Assembly (NCBI GenBank): GCA_018296165.2
Contig: JACKQL020000004.1
Span: 558,001 to 622,000, forward strand
DNA length: 64,000 bases
Source of the DNA: Termitomyces sp. T153
Taxonomy: Eukaryota; Basidiomycota; Agaricomycetes; Agaricales; Lyophyllaceae
Reading direction: 5' to 3'
Numbering within the stretch: position 1 is the stretch's first letter; the number at the start of each line of letters is the position of its first letter. Below are positions 12,950 through 23,733 of the stretch, piece after piece. The notes beneath the pieces are model-generated. The model was not told where the DNA came from. It was given only the letters and a program-made list of their open reading frames with translations, and searched no databases. A program made the position numbers and the translations under genes.

Positions 12950-13168
12950 TGTAATGTTTCTGCTATGGTTTGCACAACTTACTGTTCACACCTTGTAAAT
13001 CAAAACCAGTCAATTGATCTAGTCTACAAAGTATGAAGTAAGGCACTGCCTTACATAATTACAATATGAGTATTTAAGGGTAGCATCATGTGACACTACC
13101 ATATAATAATATAACTAAATAAATATTAATTGGGTAAGATATTAAGGGGTAACAGGCACTCCTTTACA
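12950..13168 (-). repeat. Gypsy 5' LTR
   Basis: 219-bp partner of 3,875-4,093, ending TTTACA and followed by the target duplication TTGAT at 13,169-13,173. Confidence 0.9.
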
Positions 13169-13745
13169 TTGATGGTTGTATAGAAAACATGACAGTATTT
13201 ATAGTAAGTAAGTATAATGAAACCAAAAGAAGATGACAGCAATAAGTCAAGGTCAAATGGTCATTAACAACATACATAGGTAGGTCAACTGGTATATCAG
13301 GTAAAACACAATAATCCAAAGTATAGCCAAATATAACACCTGGAATGATAGCCAATATGATGGTCACAATGCTGCTATTGCACTACAGGAATACAACTAA
13401 AATGAAAAACAAGTCAATAAAACTAAAAGAAATAAAATGAATAGCCAAGTCACTAGAGAGTCACTAGCACTAGAAGTCCTAAAGGAAAATGGTCCAATGG
13501 GCTAAGGGCCTATGGTGCAAATTTTCTAGTTACTACAACATTGTGACAGAATTTTGGGACACTGCAAATCTCATCTAATAAAAATTCTGTCTTGGAAAAA
13601 CACTTCTTTTTCTATGTATAAAGCAATTGTCTCATCCAATTTTTGATAGCTTCAAAACTGAGGGAGTTCTGATTTTTTCAGGAGTCTGATTTGGCCACAT
13701 ACTATATATACTAATTACATAAGCATCAAAATATGACTAATATCA

Positions 13746-14352
13746 AAAAAAGGAACTATTGTGACTCTTCTCAAAAGTTTCTGCTATAGTGTTGGGAATG
13801 CATTGATGAGACTTATACTTTGTAGAACTAAAGGACTTGACCTTGAACTGAGCATCCAGAGTGCCAAGCCCCTCCCTATATGCATTCAATGTTCCCATTT
13901 ACAGATGGTTGAGAGTGGGACAGACTCCATTGCAAGTGGCATATTAGCCTTGAGCATGTCAAAAGTCTTGTTACAGTGCTCATGGAGATATTGTTTGACT
14001 GCACCCTAGAAGAACTCAATAAAATTAAGTTGTGCCCTTTTTTCTTCAGCTCCTCAATATATCTCTCATCAAACTCCAACAGACTCATAACCAGTCCCTT
14101 CTGACATCCCATCCTCCTCTCCCAATGACCAAGAGTCTTGACCCAAATTCAAGATTATGTTCACACCACCAGAATACCCAGACTCTGATCCAGAAGTCTC
14201 CATTTTGATGCCAAGTAATTTCTCAATTCTGTTACAATCTGCAGGCACTGTTCCTGATCCAGAAATTGGAATCAGCAATAGAACTTGTGTTTTGAGAGCA
14301 GCTCATGCTTCATGTGCACATGCAGCAGCTTCTTTTTGATACTTTCATGGAG
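13746..14352 (-). pseudogene. DDE transposase with internal deletion (copy A)
   Basis: The minus strand begins with a short acidic N-terminal part typical of a fungal DDE transposon family ('SWSLGEEDGMSEGTGYE', 'LLEFDERYIEELKKK'). It jumps directly into the C-terminal end of the catalytic domain, which reads AQLNFIEFF-stop-GAVKQYL, where the Glu is the last of the DDE triad. This is followed by 'MPLAMESVPLSTICKWEHW' and FSSTKYKSHQ. The first two catalytic Asp are missing. A TGG-to-TAG stop lies just after the Glu. Copy B has the same structure, so the deletion predates the duplication. Confidence 0.7.
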
Positions 14353-15554
14353 GCATTAGTTCTGTGAAGTAGTCTAGTTGACTCATTGTGTCAATATGAA
14401 TTAGCATCTTTGAGTTCAAATGTTGAATAATTGGTGAAAACATAATAAATGCAATATATCAATTATCAAGGCTCCTATCAAGCCAAAAAACATGAGAAAT
14501 TCTGGGAAATCCCTAATTTTTTTTCTGGGCCTCTGGCCAATTTGGCCACTGTCACAATGTTGTGGTGACTAGGTGATTTGCACCATAAACCAGACATGAC
14601 AAAGTCACATGATTATTGTATTATGTAAAAACCAGAAAAATCTGTGAAGTTGCAAAAATATAGGAAAGGTCGCAGATTTGTGCTAACAAGAATAGGGTCT
14701 TATCAGCAGATGAGCAAAAGAGGACTTGGAAGTCAAGAATTTCAAAAACAGAGTCATGTGCCTCTGTTAATTGATGTGTACCATCCCAAAGAAGTTTGAT
14801 GAAAGTTTGATGGCTGCCAAAGAAGGTTGATGCCTTCCAAAGAATCTGATGCCTTCTAAAAATCTGATGCTTACAAAGAAAAACTGTTACTGTTGACTAA
14901 TATGATAATGTTCACAATTGATTTTGTTCATCTGACATAATGCTATGTCTTTGTTCCTTTATTATCATTTCTTGAGTCACAATAGATCTTCATATCACTT
15001 TTCTTGTATTGCTATGTTGACAAATCTGTGGGTGCCAAATCTGTTCATTGAAGTGGCTTTCTAGCCAATGGTAGCACTGGCTTTGGCTGATCTGGTCTTG
15101 TCAGTCACTTTCTACTGACAGTGGGCAGATACACTTGTAGAAGCAGATTGCAGTATTACAAGTGGTAGCAACAGGCCAGTCACAACAGTAGGTCACTATC
15201 TGGTGGTAGATCCACTGCTGACAGTGACTTACTATGCAGTGACAGTAGATAGCTAGACAGTGGTGGTTACCATATGATAGAAATTTCATGTGCAAGTGGA
15301 TGGAATCTACTTACAATGGACCCAGTCATATCAGCAGCTCTTAAGATCAGAATGCATTGCAGTATTCTCAGTTTGAAACAATCTGGTTAAAGGATTCTGC
15401 TGGATAAGTATAGTATGCCGCAATGTAAGCCCTCAACAGCAGCATATCATACACTACATTGTAAGGAATTTGCTATGGTGAAGCAGGATCTGCTAGTGTT
15501 GTAGTATGCAATATAAAACATGTTCTGCTCTGATATGTCTCTATGTGAGAGCCA

Positions 15555-16180
15555 CTGCTCACTACAGACCTGATTGCATACCAAGCAAAAGCTTTGGCCT
15601 AACATTAGCGGTATGTAGAAGAAATGAAGCAGAGAGTGACTAAAGAGAAATTAGACAGAGTATCAAGATATGAGCATGAGAACACAAAAGTAATTGAAGA
15701 GTACAAATCAAATCACTGGATTTAGTCCTCATTTGAAATACTGCCATTGAGAAAACACTCTCATCAGTCAAAAAAAATAACAGTAGTTGCAAGAAATAGA
15801 GGAGGAGCTTACATAGTGGCAGAGCTTGATGTTTCACTATGGCAAGAAAAGGTAGGGGCATTTAGAGTAATTGCCTACCAGGCTAGACATAAGCTGTCCT
15901 TGCTCTTTAGCATTGAAAAGTTCATAGATGTGACATCAAGTACTCTCCATAGTCTAATAAATTCAATGGACAGCTCAGAAGAGGATGGAAACATGTGAAG
16001 TATGCCTCAGACTCAGTTGAGAGCATTCAGAATAAGCATATAGAGACAAGAACCATATATTTGACAGGATCAAATTAGTAATAGCTCAAGGAATAGATCT
16101 AGTTGCTCCAGGGAATTGTTTGGAACTTGATTCAGATGGAGGGAATCATTCAGACTCAGCAGAAATAGAAGAGGATTGAG
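15555..16180 (+). pseudogene. Retroelement pol C-terminal-like fragment (copy A)
   Basis: The plus strand reads RGGAYIVAELDVSLWQEKV then 'GAFRVIAYQARHKLSLL', resembling the small domain after integrase in some fungal Gypsy elements. An in-frame stop separates it from 'MKQRVTKEKLDRVSRYEHEN' upstream. Copy B (57,545-58,012) has lost about 100 bp of it. The family assignment rests on memory of similar proteins, so confidence is low. Confidence 0.35.
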
Positions 16181-16874
16181 CATCGAACAAATGGCATTAC
16201 AAAGCTATGCTATGCATAACTTACCTCATCTACATCAGCATGTAGCTGCAGTAGAGATAGCCTATGATATGCTATGTATACCTGGTGAAATCTACCAGCA
16301 CCTATCATGTACTTAAGTAGAAGTTACTCTTGCTATGAATTGGGGGGCTTGCCTACTCGAGCTGATCATCTATCACATCCATGAAGCTCTCAATAGTTAC
16401 GTTCTTTTTTTCTGATGCATCTTTTGTCCACTTTTTTTCAAAGATACACTTTGAAGATTATCTTGACGTCGAGCATGTGAACAAAGCTAATACAGCACTA
16501 TTCCACCACCTTACAATGTTCATCATTGATGGAACTTCTCATTAACGACATTCATTGACACTCAGCGCTCACCCCACAAGTGCGTTCTCATCTATAAGAG
16601 GCAGGGCTCTGCGAAGAGCTCCTCTAGTAGAGTACAACCATCTTGTTTCTTGAAAAGTAGACTTCGAATTATAGCTGCATGTTCTATGTAAATCCTTACA
16701 CCACTGTCAACAACGAGCGTATTATATCCACCTCAGGCTTCTCGCGTCATTTGACCTCAATTAACTTTCAAATTGCATCTGCAAGACCCTTCACACCTGC
16801 GTCCTGGTCGGACTAGTGATGGCTGGCTCTTATCATAATCATATGTGGGTTCCCAATTATTGGATCCCCTCTCA

Positions 16875-16882
16875 TATAAATA
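16875..16882 (+). promoter_or_regulatory. TATA box of secreted protein gene A
   Basis: TATAAATA lies 75-82 bp upstream of the first ATG and is conserved at the same spacing in copy B (58,707-58,714). It is in CpG-normal sequence, past the edge of the TE block. Confidence 0.6.
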
Positions 16883-16956
16883 GCTCGACAATCCAGGGAT
16901 AAAAATTTACTACTAGGTCCTTTCCTCCCCTGCAGTCACTTCTATTGAGCCATCTT

Positions 16957-17278
16957 ATGATGGTTGCTTTGACACGTCCAACTTTCATCCTCTCATTCAT
17001 CCTCACCAATATTCTTATCTCTCCTGGGAGCACAATACCTCTCACAGAACACTCGGATGGGGATTTTTCGGAGGTTGAGTCGGTCCCTCCGTCATCGGAG
17101 CTTACATGTCCTTTCGGCACAGGTGCCTGTGGTGAGTATGAATTTGAGCTCTCAGAGCTGCACAATATCCAGTTCTTTATGATTCATAGGCCCGATGTGC
17201 TGTGACGAGAATTATCTTTGTGTAACCCTATTGGATGGAAATTACGCATGCTGCGAGCTTGGCTTGCTTTGTTCGTAA
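16957..17278 (+). CDS. Small secreted cysteine-rich protein, copy A (spliced, 87 aa)
   Basis: My model is join(16957..17131, 17190..17278). Exon 1 starts ATGATG and gives a signal peptide (MMVALTRPTFILSFILTNIL), an acidic spacer, then TCPFGTGAC. The 58-bp intron runs GTGAGT to CATAG. Exon 2 continues 'GPMCCDENYLC' and 'YACCELGLLC' and stops. The mature part has eight Cys: C-x6-C-x3-CC-x5-C-x9-CC-x5-C. Without the splice the second half is missed. Copy B supports the intron, because the same phase and sites give another eight-Cys tail. Such proteins are often effectors or cell-wall proteins in fungi, but no named family is recognised. The spacing is not the hydrophobin one. Gene call likely, function unknown. 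Confidence 0.75.
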
Positions 17279-17639
17279 ATACTATCGTGAATACTCTTAT
17301 CTTTTATAGCAAAATATCACTATTGACCCTCACCTCACCAGCTGCTGGTAACAAACTGTTTGTTAGCACTTTGCAGGTGTATGGGCAAATTGACCGCTTT
17401 TGTTTTTCCCCCATCTCCCGTGCTCAAGTCTATCTCAATATTTCTTATAGATATTTTTCAACTCCTTTACCCGTTGAAGCCTTGCCCTATATCGTGTTCT
17501 GTCTAACACACCTGTATATAATTTTCCTGTCATTCAGATCAGTCCTGACTCGAGCCGCCCGTTTGCGTGAACGACCCGTTAGCGAGAAAGGCCTAGGCCA
17601 TGTCTAAAGCATTCCCAGCCCGTTAGTTTTTAGTGTCGT

Positions 17640-18135
17640 CGTCTCTTCTTCTGTTTCGTCTGGCCCCTGTCTACCGTCGCAGAGTATTGTGCTTGTGTTG
17701 TTTGGTCCTGTGCACGTAGCCTTGCATGCGTCGCACTTGAGGAGGGAACGCTCGTCTGTCTTGTCGCTCACGGCCGCATACTTTGCACGTCGAAGTATCT
17801 AATCTTTTGAACCAATAGAGGTACTGATTGTCGAACGAGTCGTCGCGAGGTCAGGTATGATGTACCCTGGTACCTTTAAAACTGATTTAGCGGGCAGTGT
17901 CTGTTCTGAGTTGGGCCAGCAGGGCTGCCTGTTTGCGCGCGGAATCAGCAGGCGTACGATGTGATTGACCTTCAACATATTCGAATCCACTGCCTTGATT
18001 CTCACGTATCTTGAAGACTCTGTAGTTCCTCCGCACGCCGTGCTCTCCTCGTGCTGTGCCATGACCGCCGCTTCGAAGGCTAGGAGCGGCTTCCACAAGA
18101 ACGGTAGTCTCTCAAGCTTCAAGCTCCATTCCATT
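17640..18135 (-). pseudogene. LINE ORF2 3' fragment (copy A)
   Basis: The minus strand carries the region after the RNase H domain of fungal RNase H-bearing LINEs: 'YVRIKAVDSNMLKVNHIV' and 'ALLAQLRTDTAR'. A damaged zinc-knuckle segment follows (compare KVCGVSDETAEHFLLKCDAY in copy B). Frameshifts are present and about 70 bp are missing relative to copy B. It lies in CpG-normal sequence. Confidence 0.55.
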
Positions 18136-18149
18136 GCCTTGTTCTGCTT

Positions 18150-19190
18150 TCTACCTCCTGGTCTGCCCTTTCGTGGCCCGGTATCTCTTCATGGCCCGGC
18201 GTTCGGTTTATTCATATGTATATCCGCACCTCCGTCAATCTTCCTGACCTTCCGGATTCCGTTCAACACTTGTCGATGATGCACCTTCCTCTCAACGCCT
18301 CCATTCCCGCCTGATTATCCGCCCCCACTACTGTGTCCCTTGTTTCCTCCCCTCTCCCTCAGCCTCTCCTTGTGAATAAATATGCGTCGTCGTTTATGCA
18401 AGATCAAGGAAAGGTGGATGAGCGAGCTTTGAATGACCCGAAGGCGCGTTTCGACCTTTGTCGGTGGTACTTTCTTGACTCTCTGGATAACAAGTTCTGG
18501 ATAAAAGTGGAGGGACGTTTTGATGGTCGTACATCTTGTGAGCAATTTTGGCACTGAGAATCCAACGCCTCTTGTGTAGCAAGGGGATCGAAATCGCCGT
18601 GCTTTATAGTCGGGGTTGTATGTATGCAAGTGCAAAGGTTGCGGATGGGCGGGATGGAAGAGAATTGTCGACGGTGGGTAGCTCACAGGCAAAGAGTCAG
18701 TCTGAGCTCGGACTGTCGGACTGTCATAATTGTTGTTGGCATTGGATACTTGGTACAAACCGGCCTTGTGGGTATCCATGCCGTTCGCGGAATCCTGGCA
18801 CGAGTTACACGCAACGCACGAGTAATTTGGTGACGAGTCAAGGTTTGAGTACGAAATTGCATCGCGGAGGGTCCTATATGAGAATAAGAAAGTCCATGTA
18901 CGTGCATAGATGAAATGATTAATAGTGGTATACTAAGAGTAGAACATGGACAGAGAAACACTAGTCATCGTAGCGGTATAATGATATTCATGTTCCAAAA
19001 AATATATCGACTGTGAAAAATGATGAGGGTGATTGTTGAGCGGAGGATACATGTGCTTGATGTGATAACAATTATAAATGAAGTCGAGGATGACAAAGAA
19101 ACACAACCGGAACATTGATTAGGGGTAGACGATCAGGGAGACTTCGGAGGTGAGTGGGGTATTTCTGTACGGAGCGAGGAGACGGCCATG
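18150..19190. other. No supported gene; shared with copy B 60,200-61,100
   Basis: This stretch holds a minus-strand ORF of 154 codons (18,779-18,315) whose counterpart in copy B is broken into shorter pieces, so it is not supported as coding. I see no domain, RNA or repeat. In copy B the matching stretch is the region just 3' of the C2H2 gene. Confidence 0.5.
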
Positions 19191-19197
19191 TTTGTTC

Positions 19198-19352
19198 TTA
19201 GGCTCGCTGTTCAGAAATCGACGGGTACGACGCGTCATAACTACGGAAAGAGTGTACAGGTGGCTGGTGATATGTTGTAGGCATCCGTACCTGCTCAGCG
19301 GATGATTCGTAAGAATCGTGAGGCAGATAGTAGGGCTAAAGTTGGGACGGAG
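19198..19352 (-). pseudogene. 3' stub of C2H2 zinc-finger gene (copy A)
   Basis: The minus strand reads the C-terminal tail of the gene at 61,102-62,290 ('RMPTTYHQPPVHSFRSYDA') and ends at a TAA at 19,200-19,198, earlier than the copy B stop. The zinc fingers and everything upstream are absent because the duplication ends here. Confidence 0.8.
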
Positions 19353-19925
19353 ATTTATGTATTTTCTGTTGGATGCCTCAAGACTTACGTAGTAGCTGCG
19401 TGCTTTGGACGGAAGGAGACGGAAAGACGCCGACCTCCTACTTTCACTGTATAAATGTCTCATTTGAGGCCACATACTTGATTTTGTTTTCTGAAATACT
19501 TACTAGCAGGAGGGTGGGTAGCAGAAAGACTAGTCGTTGTCATTATGAGCTGGAGTGGAGGTTCGTCGTAGATACCAATTTACTGACGTAATGCCGAGCC
19601 GGGAACATACTCGGAACAACAACGCTTCCCTGCATGCTTGTACTTTGTATTTGAGACATCTACAACCTCAATGTCGTTTCATAGCTTCTAGTCCTTGTTA
19701 ATGACATCGAGTCAAAACAAGAAGCACTGCGATGGTGGCTTGCAGCCTTGGGCTTTATTCATCGAATCATTTCCAGCGAATTCACCGGTGCGGTCGGTGA
19801 CATAGTCTTATAACAATGAATCACTCTAGATTACTCTCTGCGATATCCGCCAGTCTTGTTGACCTCCTATAAGTATCATATCTCTCGTTGAGCGTACTGG
19901 AATGAAAGTCGACTTGTGTGGGTGC

Positions 19926-19976
19926 TTGTGGGTCACATTGCCAACCAGTACTCAACGTTGACAATGTGACCCACAA
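19926..19976. other. Strong hairpin upstream of gene P-I
   Basis: Two perfectly complementary 15-base arms, ttgtgggtcacattg (19,926-19,940) and caatgtgacccacaa (19,962-19,976), are separated by 21 bases. Complementarity extends a few more pairs with a mismatch. It lies about 165 bp upstream of the P-I start. Role unknown; it could be a regulator site or the end of a small inverted-repeat element. Confidence 0.7.
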
Positions 19977-20141
19977 ACACGTCGAAGCGGCCCGCCCGGC
20001 CGAAAGTCGAGTTGAACTGTGACCACATTAATCTTTGAAGCTGGAGGTTTATCAATCCGAACTCTATGAGTCCGAAGGCACCGTCACGGTTCCAGGACAT
20101 TCAGTGGGTGCTCTCTCGATCTCGCAATATAAGGTCAGCTA

Positions 20142-21149
20142 ATGCCTCTTGGGCATTTCAGCTTCACGGTTGTCGAGATCGAAGATCCTGATGCCCCAGT
20201 ACCCAGAATACTCAATGTCCATGATCCACTACTTGAGCCTGATGGTTCACTGAACGTGTCCCAGATCAGTTGGCTGAGGAAAGGGGATATTTATATGGTT
20301 TGCGTTGTTCACGAACTTATATTACATCTCTCATCGCTCTCACTCAAGGGTTTTACCAAAACCGAAGGAATTTATGCCAACCTTATTCACCCTAATTTAT
20401 CCCCAGTCATACCTCCTATCAAAATACATGCCTCTCTTCTAGAACATGAAGGCACTTATGTCCTTGCTTTTATAAGTAATTTACTTCTAGCCCTTGCTCC
20501 GAACGATATTTTAATCACAGTCTAGGATTCGACCGTTTCAAAGATCCACAAGTTCTTGAAGGTCCTCCTGAATCGCGTTGGGAACCAGAACTAGATCTTG
20601 ACTTTCCATCTTGTTCATCTTCATCGTCTTTTGGAGACCCTCGATCTCAGGGCCCATATTGAGTCTTAGACAACCACATTATTCGAAACTAATGTCGAGT
20701 TCCAAACTATGTCACACACTATTAGAATCGTGGTTCGTCAGATTCGCGACTTCGACGATGAGGAGTACTGTGTTGTTCGGACTTGGACAATACCTCTTGA
20801 CTCCGACAACTCTTTGGATACATCGAAATTGACTTCCATCAAGTCAGGAGAGATATATGCAGTATGTTGTCCTACTTACCGTCGTTCTCTATACACATTC
20901 GACTATCCTAGGGACGGAGACGTGGGGAGAACTTTGAGTACTTAATTCACGACGGCTTCCCTCGCATTTATTACGACAAACTTGCCTTGTATCTTTCCGA
21001 ATTACCGGGAGTTGTCCATCCGGCTCTTCTTCTCTTAAGTGGGAATGCTTTTTTACCTTCCGGAAAGACAATCCTGACCCATCGACGCAGATCTGACTGA
21101 TTACAAGGCGATGTTGTCCCGACGGCGGGCTGGGAATGATATCCCATAG
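20142..21149 (+). CDS. P-family gene I: two-module protein of unknown function
   Basis: Exons read as 20142-20297, 20349-20475, 20526 to about 20625, 20726-20861, 20912-21038 and 21091-21149. Module 1 (VVEIEDPDAPVPRIL ... SLNVSQISWLRKGDIYM, then 'GIYANLIHPNLSPVIPP') and module 2 (VVRQIRDFDDEEYCVV ... GEIYA, then GRRRGENFEYLIHDGFPRI) are paralogous. The second exon of each module is 127 nt and the first exon of module 2 is 136 nt, matching the other P genes. The C-terminus reads DYKAMLSRRRAGNDIP. The linker splice (20,625/20,726) is uncertain. No signal peptide or membrane segment. Convergent with M-I, 254 bp between stops. Function unknown. Confidence 0.7.
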
Positions 21150-21402
21150 GCTACAAAGTCACATAATCTTCGATCGTGCCTTTTGGCACACGATGGGCGT
21201 TTCATATTTGTATCCGCAATCTCTTGCCACCAGCGTTTGTGCCATCACTGACGTCAATCGTTTGAGGATACATATGGTGCGCACCGAGAAGCTCCCATTA
21301 GCCGATGCACAGCCCCGGTTCGATACATTCCTTCAAAACTGAAATGTCATTCTTGTCTCGGATGTAATGGTTAATATAGTTTATCACCTCTTCATAAGTC
21401 AA

Positions 21403-22767
21403 CTACATAAATATACAAGGATTAAACGAATAGAACGAATTCAGGAATGGATCGATTGTGCGTTCGCCTGGCCGTCTCTCGATCCTCCACCACCACTGGG
21501 CCAGCATAGGCAAAAAATTGCTGAAGAATCCGCGCAAAGAGCTATTGATGTCGGTCTTCCACGGCTGCCACAACAACAAGACCACCGCGATGAGATACAT
21601 AAGGCAGCTAAGACCCTTGCCGAACAAGAAGTCTATACGAGTAGTAGGGCGTCCTGATATTGGAAAAATCGGGAGTCAATCGAGCTTCGAGAGACTTAGA
21701 CACCTACGATAGATGCGCAGAGGTTTGGCTTCTCTTCCGTGGCCTGCAGTGAAGGGTTCCAGGGTCTCCCAAGTCAACACACGTTGTTTTCCTATGAATA
21801 CCCAAGAGCCATCCTCTTGCCACTAAAATACGATGTTTCAAGATGGGCGATATTGTGAAAACAAACTTACGAATGTGTATCCATCATTCCATAATTCAAC
21901 GGTGAATGTGTTTTCTGAATCCCGTTGCACGACCCACGTACTATGTGAAGGTGGATCCGGGTCCTCGAACAAGTGAACAGATAAACGTCTAGTATCCAAA
22001 AAATGTCAGGGCACGTTGAAGGTGAAGTAGGTGGGACTCGCATCATATTGCCGCTAACTGGTTGTACAGATGACAAGGGAAGTAAAGTCCTGGCATTTTC
22101 CTGCATTTGCCTCTGTCTTTTCTTTTGAGACACAGGGGGCGCCAATGGAAGAGTTAATGGCCCGGTCATCTGGCATGATCCGTTAGAGGATGGGAATAAG
22201 CCAGGGACTGCCTTCCGTTGGTCAAAAGAATGGGGAGGGAAAAGTATGTGCGAGTCTCGACATATGTCTGAAGACGATGTTGAGGACGAAGCACCAGGAA
22301 CATATGTCTGAAGTAAGGAGGGGGCAAGAAGAGCCAAATGATGAAAGAGATGAAGACGAAGGTGAAGGAAATGGCGGGGAAAAAGGTGAAAAGTATCTTT
22401 GTTGCTGGAGGTCGGCCACGTCTGGCGGGGGCTGGGGCTGGGAAGCTTGAGCTTGAGTATGATGTTCAGGAATCGGGTAAGGAAAATCCTCGACAGCTCG
22501 AATGTCCTCGTCCGTTCTGGATGATATACTTGGAGCGTCAATCGCTGATTTTGACGTTTGGACACCCTTTTCATCAGACAGTGGAAAGGGCTCAGTATTG
22601 GTGCCGATCGACATAAAATTCGAGGTCATTTCCACGTTTGACTTGGTAAGTGTTGAGGCTACTTCCGAAATCTGAGAGTTCCATCCAGACAAGATGCTTC
22701 GTGTCAAACTGCACTCAATAAATTCTCGTGTCTCTCTTCTGCTCAAATGGTGTGCAATTTCAGACGG
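21403..22767 (-). CDS. M-family gene I: module plus C-terminal membrane segment; N-terminus unresolved
   Basis: Reading leftwards, an exon ending at 22,767 starts PSEIAHHLSRRETREF and runs into Ser/Pro-rich sequence. The module follows as exons 21988-21871 (118 nt, 'RLSVHLFEDPDPPSHSTW', 'ELWNDGYTF') and 21822-21708 (115 nt, 'LTWETLEPFTAGHGREAKPL'). The last exon is 21653-21403, with a hydrophobic stretch ('LMYLIAVVLLLWQPW') and 'FFSNFLPMLAQWW'. The Ser/Pro exon changes frame around 22,300, so either a missed intron or a frameshift is present. A possible first exon starts at 23,892 (MSHSQDPSVVEDDNSGLEQP), beyond a transposon insertion. Function unknown. Confidence 0.55.
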
Positions 22768-23088
22768 CTGAATTTGACATGAGATTCAATCAGATAGTAG
22801 AAGTTTATAACACACTATCGTCAGTTCGAACTTGATCTTGAAGCATACCTTACGTATCAGATAAATGATCCTTATCAATAAGAGGCAAATCAGAGTCGAC
22901 TCACGATCGATCTGTCAACATCTGCAGATGTTCTACTCGCATTCTGCAATGAGAAGTTGAAATTGAGGAATGAATACAAAACCCATCCAACACAAGTCTG
23001 ACAGTAATCTTCTTACAAAACTTAAAGGGTCTACACGGTTTCTGCGATCACCTTCATTGACAGTTGACGGCGGCGCTCTCTGAGTGAG

Positions 23089-23733
23089 CACCTGATGCTG
23101 GCAGGATGATATAACATCCCCTGTCATGACAGCATAAGCCTGATATAACCACAGTTGTAATTACAGCGCTGCTTGTTATATCAATCACGTGGGTTAATTG
23201 TCAACAGCATCAAATGTTGAACCGGACAAAAAGAGATCAACCAAAGAGAATTGAACCAACAACCTTGATCCCAATGCACATGACAGGAAGGAAGACACAA
23301 TACAACCATTGAACAAACAAGCTCAATAATAATCTCAACACATTAAGGCCTATGTACCCATGAGGCCTGCCTGTTGAGCACATGGTTAGCCTGGTTAGAG
23401 TTCAGTTAGAGTTACAGTTAGGGAGTTAGTGGTTTGGTTAGGTTCTGTTAAGGTTCTGTTAAGGTTTTGTTAACATGCTTAGGGTTCCAGGGATATTTTG
23501 AAGGGGAGCTTGCTCCCCTTATCACAACAAGTTTGTATTTTAATTAATGATCTGTGGTCAACTGGTTATGGTTGTATCAACTGTTGTTTTTGGGATAGTG
23601 GTCACAGGTTTGATTCTCCCAATTGGCAAAATATTTGACTGAAAATTGGTGATGCTGTAGTTACAACGCTGGTTATATTATGACTATGCTATAAGTACAG
23701 GCTGTTGTTATAACAAATGGACAGTATAGCCTG
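23089..23733. mobile_element. Non-autonomous DNA transposon with TIRs (hAT-like?)
   Basis: The paralogous stretch near 31,995-32,015 reads 'ctctctgagtgagagactt' without interruption. Here GAGTGAG occurs on both sides (23,082-23,088 and 23,734-23,740) of 645 bp. The ends CACCTGATG and, reversed, CAGGCTATA begin imperfect inverted repeats of about 75 bp ('gatataaccacagttgtaa' against ataatataaccagcgttgtaa on the other strand). There is no coding capacity. A palindrome with 9-bp arms (aaggggagc) is at 23,501-23,520. A 7-8 bp target duplication and CA..TG ends suggest hAT. It sits in what the paralogue reads as an intron of an M gene. Confidence 0.7.

Larger units (their letters stand above)
3875..13168 (-). 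mobile_element. Ty3/Gypsy LTR retrotransposon nested in copy A
   Basis: Two 219-bp LTRs (TGTAATG...TTTACA or GTTACA) bound the element, flanked by a 5-bp target duplication TTGAT at 3,870-3,874 and 13,169-13,173. The paralogous site in copy B near 55,040 is empty. On the minus strand the order is gag, protease, RT, RNase H and the integrase zinc finger. Next comes an unrelated Ser/Pro/Ala-rich ORF in place of the integrase core. All coding parts contain stops or frameshifts. The LTRs differ at roughly 28 of 219 positions, mainly transitions, so the insertion is old. It cannot move on its own. Confidence 0.92.
1..19352 (+). repeat. Segmental duplication, copy A (left end outside window)
   Basis: From the first base this stretch matches 44,662-61,326 in the same orientation, with scattered substitutions. 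The match stops near 19,352 inside a shared 'cggagatt'. Without the Gypsy insertion, copy A is about 10.06 kb; without the Copia insertion, copy B is about 10.05 kb, so the two are collinear. CpG is nearly absent from 1 to about 16,180 and normal after that. The left boundary cannot be seen because the window starts inside the copy. Confidence 0.93.

Noticed and set aside
16957..17278. Hydrophobin identity for the Cys-rich secreted protein
   Set aside because: It has eight Cys, but the spacing (two CC pairs at positions 3-4 and 6-7, C-x5-C between) is not the hydrophobin order.
18315..18779. 154-codon minus-strand ORF as a gene
   Set aside because: The duplicate at 60,300-60,700 breaks the frame in several places and no domain or splice support is seen.
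20066..20141. An upstream first exon for P-I starting at 20,066
   Set aside because: It would need an intron of only 28 bp; the ATG at 20,142 reads straight into module 1.
23400..23480. Telomere-like text (gttaggg, gttagag, ggttaagg repeats)
   Set aside because: Units are irregular, few and lie inside a TIR element; not a telomeric array.
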